A DNA stretch of 64,000 nucleotides from Phoebastria nigripes (taxonomy: Eukaryota > Chordata > Aves > Procellariiformes > Diomedeidae), in the NCBI GenBank assembly GCA_035582835.1, contig JAYKAV010003376.1:2410945-2474944 (forward strand), in the 5' to 3' direction. Positions within the stretch are counted from its first letter, which is position 1. Each line of letters opens with the position of its first letter. This document shows, piece after piece, positions 1 through 12,300 of the stretch. A model generated the notes under the pieces. That model had not been told where the DNA came from and ran no database searches. It saw only the letters and a list, made by a program, of their open reading frames with translations. The translations under genes and the position numbers were made by a program.

Positions 1-3000
1 AGGCTGGGTTTGCACTGGTCAAGCTGCAAAGGGCACTGTCAACTATTTATCTTGGCAGTAGGTAGCCTTTTTGGTTTTGTGTGACAGCACAGGTAAGAAG
101 CTTGAAAATGAAGTCCCTTTCTCTAATAGCCCTTGTCACTGACTAGGAAAGCAGCAGGCAGGATGCATCTAGTTTGTACCTCCTCCCTCCCTGCCCCAGC
201 CCTATTTTCAGTAGCGAAGCTGAGCTCAGGGGACAGGTGATATTTTAAGAGTTGACAGCCAGGACTCTCTTTCATGGTTGCTTATCTTTTCCAACTCTTC
301 AGATACATTTATTTTTCAGTAATTTCAATGGAATAATTGTGAAAAATGCAAAGAACAATTTTATAGTTTTAGTAATAGCTTAAATGAGGCTACGCCATCA
401 CTGCGGGACCACCATGGCTTTCACCTAAACCCACCTCCCTCTGAAATGATGGCTCAAACTGGGTGTTGCTTCTTAATTGGTGTTAGCAGCTGGAGGAACA
501 CCGTGCAGATTCTGCAGGTTCCTCTCCTCTGTTGCAGCCTGTTTCCTTAGTCTGTTGTTATATTAATTACTGACCATATCTACAATGCCCAGTTCCTTCA
601 ATGCCAGAATTCTTACTAATCTTCCCATGAGAGCGCCCTGGTGAGAAGCATGTACGAGCCTGAACACAGCCCAGGTGCAGGGGGGCCCTTGCTGGGTTTT
701 GGAGCGTTGCTTTCTTACTCGCTATGGACCAGTAAGATGCCAGTGTGCATGTTTGTTTAAATGATAATTGTGATACTAATAAAACTTCAAAGGAAAAACT
801 GAGATGTGACATTTTTTATGTTGTGGGGTTGTGGTTTGGTTGTTTTTTTTTTTTGTCCTTCAGTGCTGTCAAACTTATCAAGGAACATACCAAACAAAGG
901 AAAGTAAAAGTAAAGTCGTTTTTTGTTTAAAATGGTCATGAACAGTTAAAGTAAGCTCTGTCCAGCAAGCAGTGGTAGCAGAACAATCCCTTAATAAAAA
1001 ATGAAGTATACGTTTATTGACCTTAAAGCTCCAGCTGAATCAAGTGTACCTTCAAAATTTAAATTGTGTGATTAGTCTCCTCAGGGAGGAATGTGGGAAT
1101 CCTGAGAAATGCCAGGACTCAGAACCATATTTTAAAGGTGAGCATGTATTTAGTAGAGCGGTGCAGTGAATCTGTTTTGAAACGTATTATTATTTGTTGG
1201 GAGAGAACTACTTGGATCTTCACACTTCTCACCTAAACAAAGGGAATCAGTCTTTGGCATGTTTGAAAATTCGGTAAAGGATCGGTTACGGTTTTGCTTA
1301 ATACGGTGTTAATTTAATGTTTAATCTCTCTTCTGACTGTATTACTGGTAAGTGAATGGGGTCTGCTAGAGAAACCCCTGCTGTAGATTCCAGCTTGTGC
1401 CAGAATGGCTCCTCTTGTGCACGCGTGTGTGTCTGATCTGGTTGTCTGTGCCAGGTGTCCCCTCCAAGTGGGAGAGGTGAGAGGAAGGGATTTTTCTTTC
1501 AAAAGAACTTTCTAGCGTAAGTGTTCAGCTATTGCAGTTATTTATACTGACTGGCTACCTGGAAGCAGGAATAGAAAAGATGGGGTAACGATTTCATTAC
1601 ATGGTATTTTATAGCAACTGGTATTCAGCTTTATAAATGAACTGTTCTCTTCTATATGGCAGAAAAAGGTTTTTATAGTTGGCAGGCTGCTTGTAATATT
1701 CTAAGGATTATTAAAGTAAGCTGTAGTTGTCATATAATGCACATTATAATGGCGAGTGGTTTTACAGTAATATGTCTTGGGGGAGGATACTATTTCAAAA
1801 TGTGTATTCACATACGGATGGAGTTTGAGTCTTTTCACCCAGATCAGAGTGGCATTCACAGAAAAGGCCCCTGGACCATCATTCCAGCGAGTTCCTTATG
1901 AGCAATAAAGTAGTGAGGAGAGAAAATTTCATAAAATTCAGCAGGGATTTTGCAAAAAAAACCCAAAAAGCACGATTTTTTTTCTCACCTCCTGACTTTA
2001 CATCTATAAACTGAAGTTGTTCTTGTCTAGATTAGTTATTTGAGCTTCCTGCTAAGCATCTCACCTTAGAGGTGAGAAAACTGGGAAGCAGCAAGGCTGA
2101 AAGATTTGTGTCGTGACGGTGAGCATTGTAATAGGCAGCGATGTTGCAAGGCTGTTAGAGCTGCAGGAAGGCCAGGCTGCTTTTCAGACCAGTTTGAGGG
2201 CTGGTGAGCAGTAAAGTGTATGTGGCCCTGATGCAGCTGTATGTGAACCAGTGCAGCTGCTTTCAGACAACACGTTTCAAGAAAGACATTTGCATATCGA
2301 AGGGATTTCAAAAAAGAGCTGTGGGAACGGCTGGGGAAATTCAAATTGAGCTGTTATATTTGCATTAATTAATTAGGCAGCAACCGCAAGGAGCATAAGC
2401 GCTATACCTACTGGTATTTAAAAAAATGTAAAAAAGACTTAGGATAAACATAGCTAGGAAGACGTTTGTCTCCTTTGTTGGACTGAATTAACAGATACGC
2501 TGTTGATCGGTGTTAAAATGCAAATAAATATCCCAGGGTGAGACGCGCTGAGAGCATTGGATTAGATGAGGAAGAAAATTCAGAGATGGAAACTGAGCAA
2601 AGCAGTCACTAGTGGAAAGCAGGTGGCTGTAGACAGGATCTCAGGGACAGCAGTGAAGCTTTAACCTCTGGAACTATTAGATGTTATGAATTATTCATCT
2701 CACCTTTGACCTTCCTGAAAGGATAATTTGTGTATGTTGGTGCAATTATTAAAAACAACAAACAAACAAAAGCCCTGATAACATACTGCTGATATGTGGC
2801 GTAGAGGGATCTTAAAATAATCTTTATCCAGGGATTAAGAGTTTCTGATCTACCACTGACCTGTTTTCAGTGTGTTACAAATTCATTGCACTTGCAAAAA
2901 CGAGATGAAAATGCTGTAAACCAAGAGAAAAGCAGATTTACAGCAGCATAAGTAACCAAGGTAAGTTGCACTGATGAGAAAACTTCAAACTAAAAAGTGT

Positions 3001-4035
3001 GTTTGATGAGACCTCCTTTTTCTAGGTGAGAACCCAAAGCGTGCTTGGGAATCTGCATGCAGAAACACAGTGTCTGGGCCTTTTAAGCCATGTGTGAAAA
3101 TGTTTATTTTCATTAGAAGTGAAAAATTCAGACCTCCAGATGCCCTCTGATTTTTTTTTTTTTTCCCCTCCCAAAGGAGGAGGAGCCAGGGTGAGAGGGA
3201 GACACAAACCCTGCTGTAGTCCTCGAGTCTAAATTAATGCTGTTATTTAAGGACTGAATAAACATTAGGAACGAATTATTTCTGTGCACAGAAAGCCAGG
3301 GAAACTTGTGCTGACACTACCTACTTTGTGAACGAGAAAAAAGTTATGTATCTCCAGGACTGCGGCCATCTGAGATGTTTCATCATTACTAAATTCATAT
3401 GGGAAAAAAATAATTGATTAAAGCAAATTAAGTGCCAGAAAGTGATTTTTATTTCATTGCCTGACACTAGTATGTGGTTTTGATTATTTGTTTTGGCCTT
3501 TTTTAGTTTTTTTGCATGGAGGAATAGAGTTAACATGAAATTACATCTTAGTTTGAAATGCCTGACATCTTTATCAAATGATAAATAACGTGGACTTTGG
3601 CTAGAAGTTCAGTATTTCATAATTTTGTCTGCAAAAACATTTTTCGTGGTAGATAAGGGAGAAGTGAGACACCAGAGCAATAAATTCATGCTCGTCTTTG
3701 GAGTAAAATAATAATTACTTGGGTAATACAATCTTTTTTTTTATATATACGTGTCAGGGGGCCTCTAGCTACAAATGTAAGTTGGCTGAAGTCTCAAATC
3801 CTCACATCGTTACCCTTGAATGTCCACGCTGGAGTGAGCGGGACCTTGCCTTAACATGGGTTGATAAAAGTAGCCATTATAAACTGTGAAACGCAAAGGG
3901 GTGATAAACCCGCACAGGCAGGGCTGCACCCTGTCCTTACAGGCGGCTTGAAATTATTGTCGGATGAGCTTAACTTCCAGAAATGCTTCAGAGATTTGGT
4001 AGTGGAGAAACCAGAGGAGGCAGCTGCCAGTGTGG

Positions 4036-4110
4036 TGATGCGGTGGCGGCGGCTGCGTGCTGGGCCAGCCTGGGCGCGTGCTGGCGGGGCTGCCGGGGGC
4101 TGAAGGAGCC
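4036..4110. other. Small CpG-dense patch
   Basis: About 75 bp of very GC-rich sequence holds roughly eight CpGs in an otherwise AT-rich intron. It is far smaller than a normal CpG island and no splice donor follows it closely. It may be a repeat fragment or an intronic regulatory patch; no function is shown. Confidence 0.35.
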
Positions 4111-4548
4111 CAGCTGGACTGATGGGTGGTGGTCAGGGTCTAGTTGAGGGAGCACTTCATGCAGTCTACTCCATCTCTTACTTTGACCCCTCTGGGGATA
4201 CCGAATGTCACTTCAACAAACTGAGTCGGAGAAATCTGGGCTCTCATGTTCTCATGAATAAATAGTTTAAAATATTTTTAGAATCATACAGGTAGAAACA
4301 CGCCTTTCCTTTTTATCTGTTGGAGGGGAGAGGACTGGTTTGAAAAGGTCGTTGTCGGTGTACCCTATAATTTGACTCTCTGCAATGTGTGCAGCTGTGT
4401 TATTCCATTTTACTGGTATGTTTGTATCCAGTGGACTGCTAGCTCTGTTTGGGCAGGCTTTTAATAGTAATAGGGAGGCGAGATTAAAGTGCCACCAGAC
4501 AGCATGTTAAGGAAGTGCACCGATCATGGGTATTGAGCGGTCACTCTT

Positions 4549-5014
4549 TTTTTATTTACAGTAGTACAATTTATGCATTTTTCACAACAGCTTGGCAGCC
4601 ACACCGACCCCAATTTTTTATATTCACAAGCATGAAGGCATCATGGTGAAAGACAGCACCATTTTCACCCAGAGTTACTCATCTGACAAGAGATTCTTGT
4701 CTAGTATGTGAAATTGTAGAAGGCCACAGCTGGCAACTATAAATTCCTGCCTTAATTGGTTATGTCGGACACGTAGCGCAGGGTGGTGGCTCTGCGGGGA
4801 GGGAACCTGAGACAGGACGCCAGAAGGAGGAGTGTTTCCATACAGCGCTGGCGGTCGGGAAAGCATTTGTGTATTTGGCATGGGAAGGGGGCCGGGGGGT
4901 CCATTAGGCCCCTCTTCATCAGGTCTCCGCGGGGAAGATGACGCCCACGGGAGAGGGGCACTGCAATAATGCAGAAATGGGTACCCCAAGTACATCGGGT
5001 GGTTGGTCACAGCA
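4549..5014 (-). other. Unassigned terminal-exon-like ORF with poly(A) signal
   Basis: Read on the minus strand, a CTTTCACAG acceptor-like site is followed by about 110 open codons ending in TAA near 4675. Then comes about 120 nt of non-coding sequence and an AATAAA (plus-strand tttatt near 4552). The frame is rich in proline, serine and glycine, including PNGPPGPLPMPNTQMLSRPP. A second frame is also open for about 70 codons, which weakens the coding case. I do not recognise the protein. It could be the last exon of a small antisense gene or lncRNA in RNF11 intron 1, a decayed retrocopy, or chance. The AATAAA runs straight into As with no 10-30 nt spacer, so this is not a clear retroposed poly(A) tail. 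A single N lies at 5018. Confidence 0.3.
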
Positions 5015-5954
5015 AGCNCCTGTGAAAGACTAGAACAAGGGAGTGAGGTTTCGTTCCTGTTTGGCCTATTAGAGGCTTAAAAGTTGTGTTAATTTACTGT
5101 CCAAAACTTAAACCGAAGCAGTCATTGGTTGGATAGCGTGACCAATTTCTCATTTCAGAGTTGTCCAAATGGGATAGTTTTAACTTGCAACAGATTCTTA
5201 CTTAACTGTAGTGTCCTTTTGCTGTATAATTTCTGCTGAGATGATCAGTTTGCTGCTGTTCTGCTACAGGCATTCACTATCAGTTGTCACTGCTACTTTC
5301 AGACATTTTGAGAGTTTCTTGGATCTTTTTTCCTCCTCTTGTTTTTGCCTTTCCTTGTATTTCTGCATCATCTTTTGCAGCCATGGTTTTGCCAAGGGGA
5401 GCTGTATTAAATACGGTAGCCTCCCCTCCTCCTGCCCTTATTAGCACCAGCCTGTGCTGTGCATGTGGTTAGTTACACTGCTCCTTTTTCTCAAAGACGG
5501 GAAGGAGGGTGCGTGTCTCTCCAAATGCTAAGTGTTCTGTATGTCTTTGTGACAAATAAAGAGCTAGCAGTAATGTCTGACAGGTCATCCCTAGCTTCAG
5601 CTGGTGCTTTTCCCTATCCAAACAATGATTAGAGAATACTTTAGGTAATTTAAACCATTAAAAGGCAGCTGATCTAGAAGAAATCTCTGATTCTGTGAAA
5701 TACAGTTTAGAGTAGTCGGGAAATTAATCAAACTTAGAGAACCACTGGCATTTTGTCTTTTGAACCTTCTCATAATTCCTCTTAGTTCTGCTAGGAAATC
5801 AGAGGGGGAAATCCTAGTGTAGCTAAATTAAGAGAAGACTGTGAATTTTACCCCACAGCTGAATTGCAAGCAGTAGGCACTGTGTTAAAAGAAGAATTGC
5901 CACGCAAACTTGCATTTTTGATCAGCATTTCTCGTAAGCAAGGTGCTGCTGGGC

Positions 5955-5995
5955 ACTCCCGGCACCGGCCGGCGAGCGGCTGCGTGCCCCTTGGG
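5955..5995. other. Second small CpG-dense patch
   Basis: About 40 bp holds around six CpGs (CCCGGCACCGGCCGGCGAGC core) inside RNF11 intron 1. It is too short to call an island. Like the 4036 patch, it stands out only by composition. Confidence 0.25.
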
Positions 5996-7544
5996 CTGCT
6001 TTCCCCCAGCCTTCCACGAGTCCTGTCTGTCTTTCTGCTTGCCGTGCTTCCTAGCAGTGAAAGAAGAATCGCTTTATCAGGTTTTACAAGCGCAGTATTA
6101 CATGCGTTAAACCCCNTATCTGGACTTTGCCAGGTGTCAGTTGAACACTGAGCAGTGCACTCGACCATTGCCGCAGCAGACCAAAAGGCAAAGAGGGAAC
6201 AGGAGAGGGGAACGCAGCTATGTTCCTGCTGCTAGGAGTATCTGGAGATGCCCACAGCGCTCCATACTCTGTAAGGACATGCACGTTTCAGAAGGTGGTT
6301 GCTCCGTCACAGGCTGCGAAAGCCCACGTCTTCCCCGTATCAGTGATGAGAGAGGGGGAGCTTGGCAATGGGAACTTTGTCGGAGGTGATGTGTGCTGCA
6401 TCAGCGCTTCCTGCGGTGCAGCTGCATGCGCTCCTGCAGTCTGCTTGTTTTGCAGCAATGTCCTCTGAAACACCACCTTTTGCATTTTTCAAACAGATGA
6501 ATCGATGCTATTGTCTCTCTGATGCACCAGGTTTATTTTCAGAACACATCTATAAGTTGAATTTTTTTTCTGCTGTTTAAGAAATACCATTAAAATAGGC
6601 CTATTGCAAGAAACTGTCTCCCTATTAACAGCAGATTTATGGCTGCTGGCCAGTACTGTCCTAATAGCATCTCCTGTTCAAAATCGGTATTTATGTCCAA
6701 AAAAGTGCTTTAAAAGCAAGTAAAAGAAGTACCATGTTAATATAAATGTCAGTGAAAATATCTGATCTAAAGTTTGTTAATATTCAAAAGAAGCTTCTGA
6801 GAACATGGCAGAGGAAGGACTGCACAAACCTACATGTTGGCTATTTTTTGTTTGGTAGATATGTACTTTAAACATACAGCAGTTGAAGTCCAGCTTAGGA
6901 GAACTTGAAAATCATATTGATGTATGAGAACAAATGTAAAACTTGGATTACTTAAGCTATTATTTTTATTGTCCAGGTGATGGTTTTTAAACACACAAGA
7001 ATTAACTCTACAGTTCTGGATTGGAGCTTGTGTGGCCCAGAACAGTTCACATAAATTTTAGTTATTACAGAACCAATAAAACTCTTTTCCTCTAAAACTC
7101 TTAAGAATAGGTACTGTCCTCATCTTTGCAAGTAATTCTTCCTAAATGTTAAAACCCCCCTACTTTCTGTTGCAAATACTGGGGGCTCTTCCTCAGCCAT
7201 TCCGTTGTTCAATTCAGTATCTTAGCAGTTCACCAGGTGCCTGTAAGGTTTATTTGCCTGCTGTCACGTGGACTTTGTTGTACGTGTATTTCATGTATGA
7301 ACGATTCCTGGAGATAAAAAGCTTTTGCAGAGAACCACGAGCAGCTCCTTGCTCAAGATACTGGCCTCAATTCTTTATCCCATTCTCCATATAATTATAG
7401 CCCCAAAATTGTAAAGTAGGAGTGGGAGATCATACAAACATTTGTACGACTAAGAGAGGAAAAGTTAAATACGTTGCCTGTACTGTGCTACGAAATGCTA
7501 GGAAAGCCTCTGTGGTTTTTTTAATTGAAGTATTTTAATTTTAG

Positions 7545-7714
7545 GAGCAGGTCCCTGTTCCTGTTTATCACCCGACTCCTAGCCAGACTCGGCTAGCAAC
7601 ACAGCTGACGGAAGAGGAACAAATCAGAATAGCGCAGAGGATAGGCCTTATTCAGCATCTACCTAAAGGAGTCTATGATCCTGGAAGAGACGGCTCCGAG
7701 AAGAAGATCAGAGA
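7545..7714 (+). CDS. RNF11: RNF11 penultimate coding exon
   Basis: This 170-nt exon runs from a TTTTAG acceptor to a GTAAGT donor. It encodes 56 whole codons, from EQVPVPVYHPTPSQ to SEKKIR, plus two bases of a Glu codon. It is the linker between the N-terminal PPxY region and the RING. It enters in phase 0 and leaves with two bases. Confidence 0.97.
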
Positions 7715-8477
7715 GTAAGTTACAGAAACCTAACGGAACTAATGTGGCTGTTGTATTGGTTTATGATATTGCCCTGGGAAACCTGATCTTGTCCTCCTGG
7801 TTTTGCCTTATTTTCAGGGACTGTAATTTAATGTAGCTTTCTGAAAAAAATGACCATGCAGGAGGCTCTTTCCTTTATCCTCACCTGTTTTCCTGTTACA
7901 GATGAAACTTACTTTCCCGACCCACGTAATTCATGCCTTTACAGGTTTTTTCCTCTTTATCCTCTCTTCGTGGGGAAATAATTTCATGTTACTTCCTCAC
8001 TTTTATGGCTCCCTTTTACCATTTCTAATTTTATGCACTCTGCTGAGCTGCCCCTGCCATGCCTATGGAAGGCTTCCTGTCCTTGCTAACGTCGTAACCG
8101 TGGGCACATACTACAAAGGAAACGCCAAAAAAACCTAGTGCTTGGTGGAGCCAGCACTGACAGAGCTAAGAACTCCTCACAGTATCTGCAAGTACCAAAA
8201 GTTTGTTTGACTCAAACATACCCAGGAGTAGATATTGCACTACTTTTCATTTCCAGTGTGGTAACAGCAGCTTAAATATTTTTATGATTTTTTTTCCCCC
8301 CCCAGATGTGTCATTTGTATGATGGACTTTGTTTATGGGGACCCTATCCGATTTCTGCCGTGCATGCACATTTACCACCTGGACTGTATAGATGACTGGT
8401 TGATGAGATCCTTTACCTGTCCATCCTGCATGGAGCCAGTGGATGCAGCACTGCTTTCATCATATGAGACTAACTGA
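7545..8477 (+). CDS. RNF11: RNF11, RING finger protein 11 (last two coding exons)
   Basis: Coding exons at 7545-7714 and 8306-8477 encode the last 113 residues of RNF11, joined through a split Glu codon. In the family the full protein has 154 residues; the first 41, with the lipidation signal and PPxY motif, lie outside the window. On that numbering the RING-H2 zinc ligands are C99, C102, C117, H119, H122, C125, C136 and C139, all intact. T135, known as an AKT site in mammals, is kept (RSFT). The family protein acts on endosomal and plasma membranes with NEDD4-family ligases such as ITCH and SMURF2, and in the A20 complex that restrains NF-kB. Both splice sites are canonical and the stop is TGA. 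Neighbour TTC39A is convergent, as in other vertebrates. I see no disruption. Confidence 0.97.
7715..8305 (+). other. RNF11: RNF11 last intron
   Basis: This 591-bp GT-AG intron has a strong acceptor with a T run followed by a C run before CAG. The 78-codon ORF around 7902-8138 inside it has no splice support or recognisable domain and is treated as chance. Confidence 0.95.
8306..8477 (+). CDS. RNF11: RNF11 last coding exon (RING-H2 domain)
   Basis: The exon starts with the last base of the split Glu codon and runs to TGA at 8475-8477. It encodes the whole RING-H2 domain, beginning CVICMMDF, with the core CMHIYHLDC and the closing CPSC pair, and ends SSYETN. Confidence 0.98.
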
Positions 8478-9600
8478 GCCAGGGTTTCTCCACTGAACCT
8501 TCAAGGAGACCATCCACTTTAATGGGTTTGATCCTTTTGTCATTCAGCCCAAAGAGCCAGGAATTAGGAATTAAGATCATGCACAAAGTATACATTTCCT
8601 AATAAATAAATAAAAAAATATTCCTGAATGGCTGCAAATATTGGAAAAAACATAGTATTTTAGAGACTATAGAAAAGTAGGTTGTTATTTTTAATGTAAA
8701 GCCTTGACCCACCATTGTCTTTTAATGTTTGTTCTTACACCCATATATAGGAATTGTGTAAAGTGTTACAGCAACTGTAAATGTTTAAACTGCGTGTATC
8801 CAATTTTATTAGCAGCAAGATAAGAGTATTTTTTTCCTAAATAAAGTAACCAGTTTTGTTCTGATTCTTTTCACAAGTCCTGGCATTTGGGTCAAGGCTT
8901 TATTGAAATCTACATTTTATAACACTGGCACAAAGAAATAGTTTTAAGCTTGTTTGCACAGTTCTTTTTCTTTTTTTTTTTTTTTTTTTNTTTTTTTTTT
9001 TTTTTTTTTTTTTCCATTGGAGATGGAATTCATTGCCTTAGGTCTTTTTAATAGTGTATTGTTATTGTTGGGCTGGCTCTATGCTTGAAAACCAGTTTAT
9101 TTATAACCTGTTAAAAGTGCTATATTTTGTTTGCAGTTAGGAATATGCAGACTTCAAAGTGATCTCCTAGCTTGTAAGCAAACCGAGATGCATTATCCCT
9201 TTTCTACAAGTGATGCGGAATATGAAGCTATGAAACAAGTCCTACAGTGAAATTATGGTTTCATGTTTTTTATAACTTGCTTCAGTTTTGATGAAACAAC
9301 AGTCCTTAAACTTTTAATATGTCACCTTTAACTTGATCCAGGTTAAAAGTGGGCCAGGTGGACAATAAATAGTTAAGCTACCATGACTGAAAAAAAAAAT
9401 ATTTGGAACTAATGTAGTGTTAGTGTTGATCACTTATTCTACTTTTTTCTCCCTAAAAATGGTTGTCTTGGATCATAGCAAATGGATACTGCATCTCTCG
9501 TTCTTGTAGTTCTTAGGTTATCAGAAGTTAAGAATAAACATACTGTATCTCAGTCTCCTGTATTAAATGTATCTGTTAAGCCCTGCTGGCTGACACATCA
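8478..9600 (+). other. RNF11: RNF11 3' UTR with alternative poly(A) signals
   Basis: AT-rich sequence follows the RNF11 stop. Overlapping AATAAA-like signals lie near 8600, and clear AATAAA hexamers are at 8840-8845, 9364-9369 and 9533-9538. The 8840 and 9533 sites have T/GT-rich sequence downstream, as expected for cleavage sites. The true 3' end cannot be fixed from sequence alone; the end given here is just past the last good signal. A 43-nt T run with one N (8971-9013) lies inside. Confidence 0.6.
8971..9013. repeat. Poly(T) tract
   Basis: This is a run of 43 Ts with one ambiguous base at 8990, inside the probable RNF11 3' UTR. No clear retroposed body adjoins it. Its length is likely imprecise in the assembly. 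Confidence 0.9.
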
Positions 9601-10427
9601 GTCCACCAAACAGATATGAAATCAGATATGAGAAAAATATATTTTGTTCTGCACGTAAATGCAAAGTTTATATAAACACAGGCTGTCATACTAGCAGTTG
9701 AGGGGGAAAACAACCAGAATGACACACTTAGCTAATTTCTGTAGCAAACAGTATGTGCTTGTTAAGAGATGGTCTGGCAAAGATTGTAGCTGTAAAGACC
9801 TTTTTAGCCACTTAGCATGTTTTTTTTTCTTTTTTTTTTCCCTTTTTTTTTTTTCTTTTTTTTCCTTCTTTCTTCTCCCTCTTAATGTACCCTACTATGA
9901 CTTATACATTCAACACAATGCTGATACATTGAGAAGTCCTGTTCTTGCAAAATGAGATGCAATCCTAAGTGAACCACAACAAATCGGGGAACATTCTTGA
10001 TTGTTTTTCATCTATAGTTTCAGTACTTGATCCAACAAGTTGTGTTTAAAGACTCAAGTACTTTGAAGACTTAGTGTATTTACAATATAGAAGAATTTTG
10101 CATGTTAGGGTTGGTCAGCAAAATGTAGAATCAACATGTTGATTTATTTATTATTGCTGCAGCTGACAGCAACCTGCTCTCTTAGAGCAGAACTGCAAGT
10201 AGCAGTCAGAAGGAATTGAAAGCGGTCTACAGTTCTAGATTCACTCAAATTGCTACATGTGTATCTAGACACAATTTTTTGCTGAATTCATACATAGCTA
10301 ATTACATGGATCAAAATCGGGGCAGAGAGACCTGAAATTGTGCAATATCATTGTTCCTTTTCATCATTCCACATGTGTTCCTTTTGTGTCCTCCTTTTTG
10401 TCTCTTTGTTTTGGGGGTTTGGTCTCT

Positions 10428-10445
10428 CCCCCCCCCCCCCCCCCC
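10428..10445. repeat. Poly(C) tract
   Basis: Eighteen consecutive Cs follow a T/G-rich stretch. On the minus strand this is a G18 run that could complicate sequencing or form G-quadruplex-like structure. Confidence 0.85.
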
Positions 10446-12274
10446 ATTAAGTATTCATTTCTTTATCTTGTTAAAACTGGCAAAAGAAAGAATAATTTGA
10501 AAAAACAGCATTGTCATGTTGGTATTAGTCTTTATTTATTACAAGACTTGACTAAGAAAGATTTGAAAGAAATATGAAGTGACTGATTACTGAGCTGAAT
10601 GCTTTTCTAGGCACTTTGTATAGTTAAACTTTTAACACTGATATACTTACTGAGCTAAGGGAAAAGAATACTTTTATTAAAATACTTGTTAAATAGCAAA
10701 AAGGTGTGAAGGGCTAAAACTAGAGTTGATTACACAAAAACATTCCAAAAAGTTCAAATTTTAGCTTAAAGACAAATGTGTAAATATAACAAATAAATCA
10801 AATGATTTTTCAAGTTTTTAGGTGCAATGCTGTTCTGGATGATTTCTAATTCAAAAAAGTAATTGATCTGAATTTAACGCAAAATAATATGTAACCTGAA
10901 TTTTAGCTACAGTTGTGAAACCAGATCTGTGTCTGAACTCCACCATCTGTAAGATGAAGATAATATTTGCCTCCTGTCGTAGAGGTGTCTAATAAATTAC
11001 TTACACTTCAAAGATATTAGACAGTCCATTTACAGCACAGCTGTTTCCTAACCGGAGTCTACTGCAGCTCAGTGAGTGGAAAGGGCTGGCTCTCGTTCAT
11101 CTGGACCTGTTCAGCCATAGCCCTTCTTGTGCCAGGGCTGTGTTTCAGGGTGGACAGATGCACAGTAAAATGTCTGCAAAGCAATTTGAAGAAAAAAATT
11201 ACTCTTACAGCTACTGTGCGTAAGTAACCAAGTTTGTACGTGCATCAACAGTCATCAAAAAATGGTGCTTTAAAGCCTTTCTTAGGGACCACATGGTATG
11301 ATGAAAATGTTCAGTGCAACAACGCTGTTTGTGCTTTAGAACCGTAACTGGCAAAACAACCCTGGCACAGACCCAGAAATAGCTGAGTGGATCATCAGGC
11401 TCAATCCTCTGCAATTTCAGGCAACAATGCAAGAGATACTGACTTTGAAAGTCCACGCACCCCTAGTCATTGCCAGACACCAGAGCCTCTCATAGCAACC
11501 TGCTATCCCATTTAAAGACTAAGAGCTGCCACAGAAGTGCCACAGAAACAGAGCAGGTAGGGCCCAAGGGCATCACCGCTATCCACCATGCTTGCACAGC
11601 ACGGAAAGGGTTAGGTTACATTTGCAGATTATAGTAGGAAATGGATTTTGTCTCATACCACAGAAGAAAACAAAATTCCCACAAATCTGAGACCAAAGAG
11701 ATGCAATGACAAGTAGTGAATACTCAATTTTATAAAGACCTTTATGCTTAAAAATTCTTGCATGCTACTGGAATTACCACTTTAACCATTTTACTTGTAA
11801 AGATGATAATCCTTATTACTTGTTGCCAGTTCATTATGTAAATCTGGGAGAGAATCATAAAATTTGTACATAAAAAAAAAAGCCCAGAGAATTTCTTTGT
11901 GAGGAGCTAGTGTTGCAGAAGGGCTTTAATCACATAAGTTTTTAAAAGTTCCTACTGTCTTGCAGCTCCCAAGGCTGAAAGCAATTATGCGTTTGGAAGG
12001 CTGACAGTCTTCTCTTCGCAGTGGTAGGAGTGTACATTTCTAGGCTAAGGGATTATGAAATACCTGAACTTACTTACGGTGCCGCAGTTTTCAAGACTTC
12101 GACATTTCCTATCCTTGTGCAATCGCGGTAAAGATGAAAATTCTTCTGAGTCAGACTGGCAGTTAAATAAATAACAAGATGGCTGAAACCAAACATACAA
12201 GGCCTCTCATCAGTTAAATCTTGGATTAAAATGGACTTAGAAACAAAGTGGATGCTAATTGATTACAAATACAG

Positions 12275-12300
12275 TTTATTACAGACACCATATTTTTATT
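12275..12300 (-). other. Paired candidate poly(A) signals (minus strand)
   Basis: Two AATAAA hexamers on the minus strand, 20 bp apart, sit in AT-rich sequence. They could mark the end of a long TTC39A 3' UTR about 6.8 kb past its stop, or be chance in AT-rich DNA. Confidence 0.25.

Larger units (their letters stand above)
1..7544 (+). other. RNF11: RNF11 intron 1 (partial, 3' part)
   Basis: This is non-coding sequence before the first recognisable RNF11 exon in the window. In the family, the first coding exon ends just before the Glu-Gln that opens the 7545 exon, and no such exon is seen here, so this stretch is read as the end of intron 1. It holds two small CpG-rich patches (about 4036-4110 and 5955-5995) and an unassigned minus-strand terminal-exon-like ORF (about 4549-5014). 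Otherwise I see only AT-rich sequence with short chance ORFs. The intron ends in a TTTTAATTTTAG acceptor. That it is intron rather than intergenic rests on gene order and exon phase. Confidence 0.85.
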
